DNA of 64,000 nucleotides, taken from positions 112,654-176,653 of the forward strand of contig CAJOEI010000002.1 in assembly GCA_905233465.1 (NCBI GenBank), written 5' to 3'. Below, piece by piece: positions 9,406-17,131 of the stretch. The stretch's first letter is position 1. Each line of letters opens with the position of its first letter. The stretch is from an uncultured Bacteroidaceae bacterium. GTDB taxonomy: Bacteria > Bacteroidota > Bacteroidia > Bacteroidales > Bacteroidaceae. The notes beneath the pieces are model-generated. The model saw only the letters and a program-made list of their open reading frames with translations. It was not told where the DNA came from and did not search any database. The position numbers and the translations under genes are program-made.

Positions 9406-10374
9406 ATGCAGAACAACATCACAAAGAGTGCCAAGTGCACCAACAATCATTCAATCTCTACTCTTCTTTTTGCAGCTCTCTTGAGCCTAATGGTGGCTGC
9501 ACCCGCTATGGCCGCAAGACACACAGGAGAGATCACTACCACCATGTCCAGCGCTTTAGTGGCTGAAGCAGACAGCATCAACGGCAAACAGGTTACACCT
9601 CAACAGAAAGCGGTGGCTCGCAAGATGGCCCAACATGGTGCACAAATGGCTCGCCAAGGTGCCCAAATGGCAGTAACAGCACTGACACATCCGTCGAAGA
9701 TTGACAGTGTGGCCAAGCGAATGGATGCTATAGGCGAGAAACTTGAAGAACTTGGTGACTCTTTGGCCGCTATGAGCGAGGACACTACATTCCTCTACAT
9801 GGATGAAGACAGTCTGCTGAGTGACTCAGACGATCTTGATGACTTCATCAATGGCATGGCTGACGAATGGGATAGCGACTTCACACTACCAACCTGGCTC
9901 ACAGACACCTGGTGGGGCAAAGGTCTGGCTGGATTGGCAGCAATCATAATCTCTGTGATGGCCGTTGCACTTGTTGCACTTGTGATAGTACTGTTATTCT
10001 TGTTTTTTACGGCTCCATTGTGGCTCATTGGTCTCATAATATGGCTCATCGTGCGCAACGACAGAAAGGTGAAAAAACATAATCCAACACCTTCACCAGA
10101 AACACCTAAGCCTGAAAACACACCCACTGACGACACTGATATGACAGGCATAGAGGCAATGACAGACGAGGCATCCAACGTTTTCACCGGCACCGATATG
10201 TCATACACAGCAAGCGATGAGAAACAGCAGATGTGGAAGAGCGGCATCATGTATTCCTGTGTGGGCGTTGGTTTAATCACTGTGTTCATCAGCATTGGTG
10301 CAAGTGCTCTATGGGGTATAGGAGCATTAGTGGCATGCATAGGAGTGGCAAAGCTCATAATTGCAAAAAGTTGA
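9406..10374 (+). CDS. Exported membrane protein beside ECF sigma factor, unknown function
   Basis: 322 residues. An N-terminal signal ends near 'APAMAARHTG'. A Gln/Ala/Met-rich helical region ('MAQHGAQMARQGAQMAVTAL') and an acidic stretch ('DEDSLLSDSDDLDDF') follow. A long hydrophobic double segment ('GLAGLAAIIISVMAVALVALVIVLLF...') comes next, then a Pro/Thr linker and a C-terminal hydrophobic pair after 'DEKQQMWKSGIMYSCVGVG'. The C-terminal part recalls DUF6249-like membrane proteins. It lies 11 nt before the sigma-factor gene, so it may belong to the same stress-response unit. Confidence 0.75.
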   Translation: MQNNITKSAKCTNNHSISTLLFAALLSLMVAAPAMAARHTGEITTTMSSALVAEADSINGKQVTPQQKAVARKMAQHGAQMARQGAQMAVTALTHPSKIDSVAKRMDAIGEKLEELGDSLAAMSEDTTFLYMDEDSLLSDSDDLDDFINGMADEWDSDFTLPTWLTDTWWGKGLAGLAAIIISVMAVALVALVIVLLFLFFTAPLWLIGLIIWLIVRNDRKVKKHNPTPSPETPKPENTPTDDTDMTGIEAMTDEASNVFTGTDMSYTASDEKQQMWKSGIMYSCVGVGLITVFISIGASALWGIGALVACIGVAKLIIAKS

Positions 10375-10385
10375 AACGCTGACAG

Positions 10386-10943
10386 GTGGCATCCATCTCT
10401 GACATAACCCTTGTGGCTCAGGTGGCCACGTTTGGCAGCGAACGAGCCTTCGCCAAGTTAGTTGAACGCCATCAAGAGGCTGTGCGGCAGACGCTGCGCA
10501 GCCTCTGCGAGGGCGACACGATGTTGGCCGATGACTTGGCACAGGAGACGTTCATCAAAGCCTGGCAAGGTATTGCCACCTTTCGGGCGATGTCGGGATT
10601 CAGGACGTGGCTCATCAGCATTGCCTACCATGTCTTCCTTGACAACCGTCGTGCTGCGTCGCACAACGCTCTAACCGATGCGACAGACATCAGCGACATG
10701 CAACACGGAGGCATGCCCAACACGGCTATACCTGATACATCAACGATGCTGAGCCACGACATTGACCGCGCGATGGCAACATTGAATCCCACAGAGCGCA
10801 CGTGCATCATCCTGCAATGCATGCAAGGACTGCCAATCAACGAGATAGCAACGATAACCGATTTGCCCCCAAACACTGTGAAGAGCCATCTTCTGCGTGC
10901 AAAACGCAAACTCGTGACTTTCCTCACACAGAATGGGTATTGA
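10386..10943 (+). CDS. ECF-type RNA polymerase sigma factor
   Basis: 185 residues with the two sigma-70 regions. Region 2 is 'AFAKLVERHQEAVRQTLRSL...DDLAQETFIKAWQGIATFR', and region 4 is 'LNPTERTCIILQCMQGLPINEIATITDLPPNTVKSHLLRAKRKL'. The track start is GTG at 10386; no better ATG is seen before the conserved region. It is followed 15 nt later by a small one-helix membrane protein that looks like its anti-sigma partner. The target regulon is not visible, but the neighbouring membrane protein suggests an envelope signal. Confidence 0.9.
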   Translation: MASISDITLVAQVATFGSERAFAKLVERHQEAVRQTLRSLCEGDTMLADDLAQETFIKAWQGIATFRAMSGFRTWLISIAYHVFLDNRRAASHNALTDATDISDMQHGGMPNTAIPDTSTMLSHDIDRAMATLNPTERTCIILQCMQGLPINEIATITDLPPNTVKSHLLRAKRKLVTFLTQNGY

Positions 10944-10958
10944 AATGGACAATGGATA

Positions 10959-11378
10959 ATGGATAATTCACAATTCATAACAAAGGAAGAGGAGCTGCTG
11001 CTTGGCCGCTTCTTCCACGATGCTCAGCAGCCTATTGCTGACAACGGCTTCACACAGAGGGTGATGGCTGCATTAGATACCCAGCAGGTGCGTGATACAC
11101 GTGCAGCCCTTAGGCTACGTCGCTGGAATCTCGCTCTCAATATCGCAGCCGCATGTATTGTGGCATTTGTGGTGATTGTCATAGGAGGTCAGCTGCTCGG
11201 GCATATCAATGCAATGGATGCAGACGAGTTGTTGGTGCAATTCATGCTTGCCGTGCGCACAGTTCCCCAAACCGTGGCAAACCATATCCCAAACATGATG
11301 CAAGTGACAGCCTTCATATCATTGGCAATATTGGCCGTTGTATTCACTGTGAACGAAAGATTATATCCACAAAAATAG
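10959..11378 (+). CDS. DUF5056-like membrane protein, probable anti-sigma factor
   Basis: 139 residues. The soluble N-terminal part ('ITKEEELLLGRFFHDAQQPIADNGFTQRVMAAL') is typical of Bacteroidetes DUF5056-like proteins that follow ECF sigma genes. Two hydrophobic helices come after it ('WNLALNIAAACIVAFVVIVIGG' and 'MMQVTAFISLAILAVVFTV'). Position and size suggest it holds the sigma factor at the inner membrane; this is inferred from context. The start is the third of three ATGs in an ATGGATAATGG microrepeat, because the first two run into stops. Confidence 0.75.
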   Translation: MDNSQFITKEEELLLGRFFHDAQQPIADNGFTQRVMAALDTQQVRDTRAALRLRRWNLALNIAAACIVAFVVIVIGGQLLGHINAMDADELLVQFMLAVRTVPQTVANHIPNMMQVTAFISLAILAVVFTVNERLYPQK

Positions 11379-11431
11379 CTGCAAATCATTATTTTTTGTC
11401 TTGACAGGCAAATAGTCTCGGACTTTTTTTC

Positions 11432-11439
11432 TACATTTG
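11432..11439 (+). promoter_or_regulatory. Bacteroidetes -7 box for parC
   Basis: TACATTTG fits TAnnTTTG and lies 27 nt before the ATG at 11467. It overlaps the TTG start given in the ORF track (11437), which argues that the ATG is the true start. A TTGAC 28 nt upstream is too far away to be a normal -33 element. Confidence 0.5.
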
Positions 11440-11466
11440 CCGACAAATCAAGCCAAACTTGCCGAT

Positions 11467-14241
11467 ATGGATGAGATCTTAGTGCCCCGAGACAGCTTCA
11501 CCCATCACCTCAATCACATGTTCCAGGACTGGTTTCTGGAATACGCTTCATACGTCATTCTTGAACGTGCCGTGCCACATATCAGCGATGGCTTCAAGCC
11601 TGTGCAGCGACGTATCCTGCATTCGATGAAGCGCATGGACGACGGCCGCTACAACAAGGTAGCGAACATTGTAGGCCACACCATGCAGTTTCACCCTCAT
11701 GGCGATGCAAGCATCAAGGACGCATTGGTGCAACTGGGGCAGAAAGAGTTGCTGATTGACTGCCAAGGTAACTGGGGAAACATCCTGACAGGCGACGATG
11801 CAGCGGCAGCCCGTTACATTGAGGCACGGTTGTCAAAGTTTGCACTGGATGTCGTCTTCAACCCAAAGACCACAGAGTGGAAACTCAGCTACGACGGCCG
11901 CAACAAGGAACCCATCACTCTGCCGGTGAAGTTCCCTCTGCTGCTGGCACAAGGTGCAGAGGGTATTGCCGTGGGACTGTCGTCAAAGATTCTGCCGCAC
12001 AACCTCGTAGAGCTATGCGATGCAGCCATCAGCTATCTCCATAACGAGCCCTTCCAGCTCTATCCCGACTTCCCCACAGGTGGAAGCATTGATGTGTCAA
12101 AGTACAACGACGGTGCCAGAGGCGGCGTGGTGCGAGTGCGTGCCAAGATAGAGAAACGCGACCAGAAGACACTGGCCATCACTGAGTTACCCTTTGGCAA
12201 GACAACTGGCTCGCCGCAAAAACCATCACAGTTCATAGACACAATTCTCAAGGCAGCCGAGAAAGGTAAAATCAAGGTGCGCAAGGTTGAGGACATGACA
12301 GCAGCAGGCGTTGAGATACTCATACACTTGCAACCTGGAGCATCCTCAGACAAAACCATCGACGCCCTATACGCTTGCACAGACTGTGAAGTCAGCATTT
12401 CACCCAACTGCTGTGTCATCGACGGACGCAAACCTTGTTTTCTCACCGTAAGCGAGGTGCTGCGCCGTAGCGTGGACAACACACGCGAGTTGTTGCGGCG
12501 TGAGTTGCTCATCCGCAGGGGTGAACTCATGGAAGCACTCCATTTCGCCTCGTTGGAACGCATCTTCATCGAGGAGCGGATATACAAGGGCAAGCCCTTC
12601 GAGAATGCGCAGTCGACAGACGACCTCTGCAACTACATCGACGAGCGACTGACGCCATTCTACCCCCAATTCGTGCGCGAGGTGACAAAGGACGATATCC
12701 TAAAGTTGCTCGAAATCAGAATGCAACGCATTGCCAAGTTCAACAAAGACCGCGCAGATGAGGCCATAGCACGGATGAAAGACGAGATTGCAAGCATCGA
12801 TCGAGATTTGGCAAACATTGTCGAAGTGACAGCTGAATGGTTTAGGTTCATCAAGGAAAAATACGGAGAACAGCACCCACGGCGCACCGAGATACGCAAC
12901 TTCGACAGCATTCAGGCCGCAAAAGTCGTGGAGGCCAACCAGAAGCTCTACATCAACCGCGAAGAGGGATTCATCGGCACGGGATTGAAGAAGGATGAGT
13001 TTGTCTGCAATTGCTCGGACATTGACGATGTCATCATCTTCTACAAAGACGGAACCTACAAGATTATACGTATCGGAGAGAAAGTCTTTGTTGGCGAGAC
13101 AGAACGTTCCAAGGCAGAGAAACGCAAGTGCCAAATCATACACATCGACATCTTCAAGCGAGGCGACACACGCACCATATACAACTGCATCTACCGCGAT
13201 GGCAAGGCGGGAGCATACTATATCAAGCGATTCAATGTCACATCTATAACACTCAATCGCGAATATGACCTCACACGAGGCAAGCCCGGGAGCCGCGTCG
13301 TTTACTTCACAGCCAACCCCAATGGCGAGGCCGAGACCGTCAGAGTTGCATTCAAGCCTGTTCCCAAGCTCAGGCGCATAGCTATGGACAAAGATTTCAG
13401 CGAGGTGCAGATTAGAGGGCGCGCCAGCGGCGGCTATCTTCTGACAAAGCTCGATGTAGATCGCATCAGCCTCAAGAGCCACGGCACCAGTACCCTTGGC
13501 GGGCGACAAGTATGGTTTGACTGGGACGTGCACCGCCTCAACTACGACGAGCACGGACAATACCTTGGTGAGTTCCATGCTGACGACCTCATACTGGTCG
13601 TGCTGCCCAACGGAGAATTCTACACCACAACGTTCGATATCAACAACCACTACGAGCAAGACATACTACGTATAGAGAAATTCGACCCGCACAAAGTTTG
13701 GACAGCAGTACTCATTGAGCCGGAACAAGGATTCACATACGTTAAGAGATTTGCTCTCGAACCATCTCCCCGGCATCAACTCTTCCTGCCTGTGCCAGAA
13801 CCTGGTGCCAGACATGCACTCGAAGCAGCACGCCTGCTGCTCCTCACCGACACGCCAGCGCCACATCTACTCGCGCACTATGCCGAGCCCGACGACTTCC
13901 GCGAGCCATTGGAGTTCAACGCCGAGGAGTTTATCGCACAAAAGAGCTTCAAGGCACGAGGCAAGCGCCTGACAACATTGAACGTTGCCAATGTGGAAGA
14001 AATCCCTGCGGAGGACAGCCCAGTGGAAGACGATGCTGTGGAAAACAGTCCTGAGGCAGACGGCCCAGAGGCTGACAGTCCTGAGGCAAATAGTTCAATG
14101 ACGGACGGCCCAGAGACAGACGGCTTAGAGACTGATATCTCAATGACAGACGATTCAGAGGCAGACACTACGCCCGTCGGCTCACCCACCGACCCAACCC
14201 CAAATCTCGACCCAGAGACAGGACAGTTCAGCCTTTTCTGA
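11467..14241 (+). CDS. parC: DNA topoisomerase IV / gyrase subunit A (ParC-like)
   Basis: A type IIA topoisomerase A subunit of about 924 residues from the ATG at 11467. The N-terminal catalytic core has 'YVILERAVPHISDGFKPVQRRIL', 'HTMQFHPHGDASI' and the active-site Tyr near residue 117 in 'AAAARYIEARLS'. The C-terminal beta-pinwheel region follows. The gene ends in an acidic repetitive tail (about residues 840-924: 'PEADGPEADSPEANSS...') before the conserved-looking 'DPETGQFSLF'. ParE is not in the window. Calling it ParC rather than GyrA rests on the Bacteroidetes-type core and the lack of a classic GyrA box. Confidence 0.85.
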   Translation: MDEILVPRDSFTHHLNHMFQDWFLEYASYVILERAVPHISDGFKPVQRRILHSMKRMDDGRYNKVANIVGHTMQFHPHGDASIKDALVQLGQKELLIDCQGNWGNILTGDDAAAARYIEARLSKFALDVVFNPKTTEWKLSYDGRNKEPITLPVKFPLLLAQGAEGIAVGLSSKILPHNLVELCDAAISYLHNEPFQLYPDFPTGGSIDVSKYNDGARGGVVRVRAKIEKRDQKTLAITELPFGKTTGSPQKPSQFIDTILKAAEKGKIKVRKVEDMTAAGVEILIHLQPGASSDKTIDALYACTDCEVSISPNCCVIDGRKPCFLTVSEVLRRSVDNTRELLRRELLIRRGELMEALHFASLERIFIEERIYKGKPFENAQSTDDLCNYIDERLTPFYPQFVREVTKDDILKLLEIRMQRIAKFNKDRADEAIARMKDEIASIDRDLANIVEVTAEWFRFIKEKYGEQHPRRTEIRNFDSIQAAKVVEANQKLYINREEGFIGTGLKKDEFVCNCSDIDDVIIFYKDGTYKIIRIGEKVFVGETERSKAEKRKCQIIHIDIFKRGDTRTIYNCIYRDGKAGAYYIKRFNVTSITLNREYDLTRGKPGSRVVYFTANPNGEAETVRVAFKPVPKLRRIAMDKDFSEVQIRGRASGGYLLTKLDVDRISLKSHGTSTLGGRQVWFDWDVHRLNYDEHGQYLGEFHADDLILVVLPNGEFYTTTFDINNHYEQDILRIEKFDPHKVWTAVLIEPEQGFTYVKRFALEPSPRHQLFLPVPEPGARHALEAARLLLLTDTPAPHLLAHYAEPDDFREPLEFNAEEFIAQKSFKARGKRLTTLNVANVEEIPAEDSPVEDDAVENSPEADGPEADSPEANSSMTDGPETDGLETDISMTDDSEADTTPVGSPTDPTPNLDPETGQFSLF

Positions 14242-14242
14242 A

Positions 14243-15064
14243 ATGAACAAAATATTCACCATCGCCATCGCTGCGCTCATCGCCCTATGCACTACGCAGG
14301 CCGATGCACAGCACACCACCGTGGCTACCAGCCTCGGCATAGGACGTACACGCCTGCTTGACACATACCTGTCACCCATTCAATACAGCGGACCCGCACT
14401 CACCCTACAGCACGAACGACTGCGTGCGACACACCTAATGTCGAATCACGTCAGCTTTCAGAGCACAACGCTCATAGACATGGCAAGCACAAGCAACATC
14501 GTCGACAATGCCACACAGCTCAGCGCTAACATACAATACTCCGCCACATGGCACTACAACTGGACACCAACACCAACATGGCGCATCATGGCCGGACCCA
14601 CACTGGCGACAACACTCGGAGGAATATACAACACACGCAATGGCAACAACCCAGCCCAAGCCATCGCCAACCTACATCTCGGGCTCTCGGAAGCACTTAT
14701 CCTCACCTTTAAAATCAAGGGCCACACACTGCACCTGCGACAGCAGGCTGACCTGCCCCTCATAGGAGCAATGTTCTCACCAGCATACCAGCAAAGCTAC
14801 TACGAGATATTTTCTCTCCGTCACTACGACCACAATATTTGCGCCACACATCCATTCAACGCACCATCAATACACCACCAACTCTCCCTGGACATCCCCA
14901 TACGCCGAGCCACAATACGCACAACATACCTTGCTGCCATACGACAAAGCCACGTCAACAACATCCGGCATCACGCATACACACAAGCATTCACCATCGG
15001 ATACGTACGCCACATCAGCATCAAGCATCCAAAGGAAGCCTCTGCAAAGGACTTCATCATGTGA
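14243..15064 (+). CDS. DUF3316-like exported protein
   Basis: 273 residues with a clear signal peptide (MNKIFTIAIAALIALCTTQADAQ). The following 'TTVATSLGIGRTRLLDTYLSPIQYSG' matches my memory of the DUF3316 family found in Bacteroides and Prevotella. Alternating strands in the rest suggest a small beta-barrel or beta-rich outer-membrane protein. It starts one base after the parC stop. The function is unknown. Confidence 0.7.
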   Translation: MNKIFTIAIAALIALCTTQADAQHTTVATSLGIGRTRLLDTYLSPIQYSGPALTLQHERLRATHLMSNHVSFQSTTLIDMASTSNIVDNATQLSANIQYSATWHYNWTPTPTWRIMAGPTLATTLGGIYNTRNGNNPAQAIANLHLGLSEALILTFKIKGHTLHLRQQADLPLIGAMFSPAYQQSYYEIFSLRHYDHNICATHPFNAPSIHHQLSLDIPIRRATIRTTYLAAIRQSHVNNIRHHAYTQAFTIGYVRHISIKHPKEASAKDFIM

Positions 15065-15092
15065 TTATCATACCATTTTCACCCCGCCATAA

Positions 15093-15175
15093 GTATCACC
15101 TGGTGAGACCCATGAGTATCACCGGTGAGACGCGCGAGTATCACCGGTGATACTTGTGCGTCTCACCGGTGATAC
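15093..15175. repeat. Array A: four 16-17 bp palindromes at 22-23 bp spacing
   Basis: Four copies of GTMTCACCGGTGAKAC-type palindromes start at 15093 (a 17 bp variant, GTATCACCTGGTGAGAC), 15116, 15138 and 15160. The start-to-start distances are 23, 22 and 22 bp. Spacers of 6 nt (such as CCATGA, GCGCGA, TTGTGC) differ. The same design returns at 35323. Spacers are far too short for CRISPR. The array lies just upstream of the vanZ-like gene, and the track's GTG start at 15147 falls inside it. Confidence 0.9.
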
Positions 15176-15218
15176 AACTGCAAACCTCCTGGACCTTTTA
15201 ATCCAATCCCTATGGAAC

Positions 15219-15704
15219 TTTTTGACATTAACCTCAACGATAACGAAAACAATAACGAAAATACTTAAGCGCTACCCTTTCAGTGTTGCCACATGCGTGG
15301 CAATATGGGTGCTATCTCTTGCACCATTGGGCGAGATAGAGGTTGTGCAGGATGCCCAGCTGAGCGACAAATGGGCCCACTGCATCATGTATGGAGGATT
15401 TGTGATAGTGATGTGGGCTGAATGGACGCTAAGGAGAAGGGACCACCCCCAGCCGGACCACCCCCAGCCCCTCCCCAAGGGAGGGGAGAAGGGAGTGGAG
15501 AAGGGAGGGGAGAAGGGAGCCTCTACATTAACATTCTTGGTATTCCCCATCGTCATGGGTGGTCTGCTGGAGTTGTTGCAGGCCTACGCCACTACATACC
15601 GCAGTGGGGAGTGGATGGACCTGTTGGCGAATACTATCGGCGTAGTGGCAGGTAACGTGCTGGCACTTCCTTTTGCACTATACGCGCGGCGAAAGGCAAG
15701 ATAA
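15219..15704 (+). CDS. VanZ-like membrane protein with in-frame repeat insert
   Basis: VanZ-type features can be read: 'KRYPFSVATCVAIWVLSLAP', 'LSDKWAHCIMYGGFVIVMW', 'MGGLLELLQAYATTYRSGEWMDLLANTIGVVAG'. These are several hydrophobic helices with the family's Glu/Lys/His positions. VanZ-like proteins are small membrane proteins of mostly unknown role. No ATG exists in this frame; TTG at 15219 is my preferred start because the track's GTG lies in repeat array A. About 27 residues of repeat ('DHPQPDHPQPLPKGGEKG...') interrupt the chain between helices. The 3' end overlaps the convergent flippase gene by 71 nt. Confidence 0.7.
   Translation, partial: FLTLTSTITKTITKILKRYPFSVATCVAIWVLSLAPLGEIEVVQDAQLSDKWAHCIMYGGFVIVMWAEWTLRRRDHPQPDHPQPLPKGGEKGVEKGGEKGASTLTFLVFPIVMGGLLELLQAYATTYRSGEWMDLLANTIGVVAGNVLALPFALYARRKAR
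15441..15520 (+). repeat. Intragenic repeat insert in vanZ-like gene
   Basis: It starts with two 15 bp units of GACCACCCCCAGCCG type. The palindrome CCCCTCCC-CAA-GGGAGGGG (15468-15486) follows, then three 12 bp units of GGAGAAGGGAGN. All unit lengths are multiples of three, so the reading frame is kept. Confidence 0.9.
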
Positions 15705-17067
15705 GCAACGTGTTAACCAAGAGCTGTGCCCACAATGGCCATACATCAGGCACGAAACACATAGCGACGTAGATGAGGGCAGCCAGCAGTGTGTAGGCTG
15801 CCATTTGGCGCATGGGATACGCAATGGGGTTCTTGCGTTGCCCAACAAAATAGCTCAAGACCATGCATGTACCGTAGCCAGCCACGCCGCCCCAGGCACA
15901 AGCCCAGTAGCCGTAGCGCGGGATGAACAGTATATTGACAGCAAGCAGCACCGCACAGCCTGTGAGAGAAAACCAGGCGCCATAGATGGTCTTATCGATG
16001 AGTTTGTACCAGAAAGAGAGGTTGAAATATATGCCCATCATAATCTCTGCTGCCATAACAATAGGCACCACGCCAAGTCCCTCGCGATAGTCGGCACCGA
16101 TGATGTATTGCAGCACGGGCATGTAGCCGATGACACACAAATAAGCAAGTAGCGTGAAGATAAGGAAATATTTCATCGCCGTGGCATAGTACTCTCCCTT
16201 GTCAGCATCCTTGGCCTTGGCAAAGACGATAGGTTCGTAAGCGTAGCGGAAAGCTTGCGTAATCATCGCCATTATCATCGCAATTTTCACACAACTACCA
16301 TAGACGCCAAGCTGCACATTGGCCTGAGATGAATCGGGATAGACGAGCGGGAAGATTATCTTGTCAGCCACCTGATTGAGTATGCCTGCCACACTGAGCA
16401 CAAGGATTGGCCATGAATAGGCGAGCATGCGACGCAGCAGCGGCAGCGACACCTGCCAATGTATCTTCAGTAGCATGGGTATGAACAGCAAGCTAATGAA
16501 GCTCGTGCACATCAGATTGATGAGGAAGACATAGAACACAGATGTGCGTCCAAGCCACACAAAGAACAAAACGTTGAGGCCAATGCTGAGGCCGATGTAC
16601 AAAAGCTTCAGCGTGGCAAAGCGGATAGCGCGCTTCTGATAGCGGAGATAGCTGAAGGGTATGGCCTGCAATGCATCCATAACCACCACAGCAGCCATCA
16701 TCAGCAGGTATTCTGGGTACTGGACATAGCCCAATGCAGCAGCAATGCCATCTATACCGGCAAACATAGCCGTAAGGAACAGAACCGAGAGGGTGCCCAC
16801 AACGGCAAAGGCCGTGGAGAAAACCGTGTCGGGACGTTCACTGTCATCATTGGCAAAACGGAAAAGGGATGTCTCCATACCAAAGGTGAGCAGAGCGAGA
16901 ATCAACGCGGTGTAGGCATAGACATTAGTGCTAATGCCATAGTCGCCAGATGACTTGGGCATGTAGTGGGTGTAGAGGGGCACAAGAAGATAGTTGAGGA
17001 AGCGCCCGACAATGCTGCTCAGACCGTATATGGCTGTATCCTTGAACAGCCCTTTCATCTTTGACAT
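15634..17067 (-). CDS. Polysaccharide flippase (Wzx/MATE-like)
   Basis: 477 residues with about 12-14 hydrophobic helices. The N-terminus 'FKDTAIYGLSSIVGRFLNYLLVPLYTHYM' is typical of oligosaccharide or polysaccharide exporters of the MOP superfamily, which flip lipid-linked sugars across the inner membrane. No glycosyltransferases are nearby, so the cargo is unknown. Its 3' end (TAG at 15634) runs 71 nt into the convergent vanZ-like gene. A 9 bp microrepeat (AGTTTAAGA-like) separates it from the upstream gene. Confidence 0.85.
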   Translation of the reverse strand: MSKMKGLFKDTAIYGLSSIVGRFLNYLLVPLYTHYMPKSSGDYGISTNVYAYTALILALLTFGMETSLFRFANDDSERPDTVFSTAFAVVGTLSVLFLTAMFAGIDGIAAALGYVQYPEYLLMMAAVVVMDALQAIPFSYLRYQKRAIRFATLKLLYIGLSIGLNVLFFVWLGRTSVFYVFLINLMCTSFISLLFIPMLLKIHWQVSLPLLRRMLAYSWPILVLSVAGILNQVADKIIFPLVYPDSSQANVQLGVYGSCVKIAMIMAMITQAFRYAYEPIVFAKAKDADKGEYYATAMKYFLIFTLLAYLCVIGYMPVLQYIIGADYREGLGVVPIVMAAEIMMGIYFNLSFWYKLIDKTIYGAWFSLTGCAVLLAVNILFIPRYGYWACAWGGVAGYGTCMVLSYFVGQRKNPIAYPMRQMAAYTLLAALIYVAMCFVPDVWPLWAQLLVNTLLILPFAARIVQKEVPARYLPLRR

Positions 17068-17078
17068 AGAGTGATAAC

Positions 17079-17125
17079 GATAAACTTAAACTCTTTAAAC
17101 TTCTTAAACTCCTCAAACTCCTTCA
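17079..17125 (-). repeat. 9 bp microrepeat leader (AGTTTAAGA-like)
   Basis: On the minus strand the 64 bp gap holds GAGTTTGAGGAGTTTAAGAAGTTTAAAGAGTTTAAG-like sequence, about four to five degenerate 9 bp units. A similar, shorter run sits at 18361-18388. It is of the same type as the other leader microrepeats in the window. Confidence 0.6.
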
Positions 17126-17131
17126 CATGGC

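Noticed and set aside
11401-11439. E. coli-type sigma-70 promoter from TTGACA before parC
   Set aside because: The TTGACA is 28 nt from the -7 box, too far, and Bacteroidetes do not use the E. coli -35/-10 pattern.
12700-13659. 319-residue minus-strand ORF within parC
   Set aside because: Antisense to intact topoisomerase coding sequence, with no recognisable motifs.
15093-15175. CRISPR array at the regular palindromes (also 26697 and 35323)
   Set aside because: Spacers are only 6-8 nt, repeats are palindromic and vary, and no cas genes are present.
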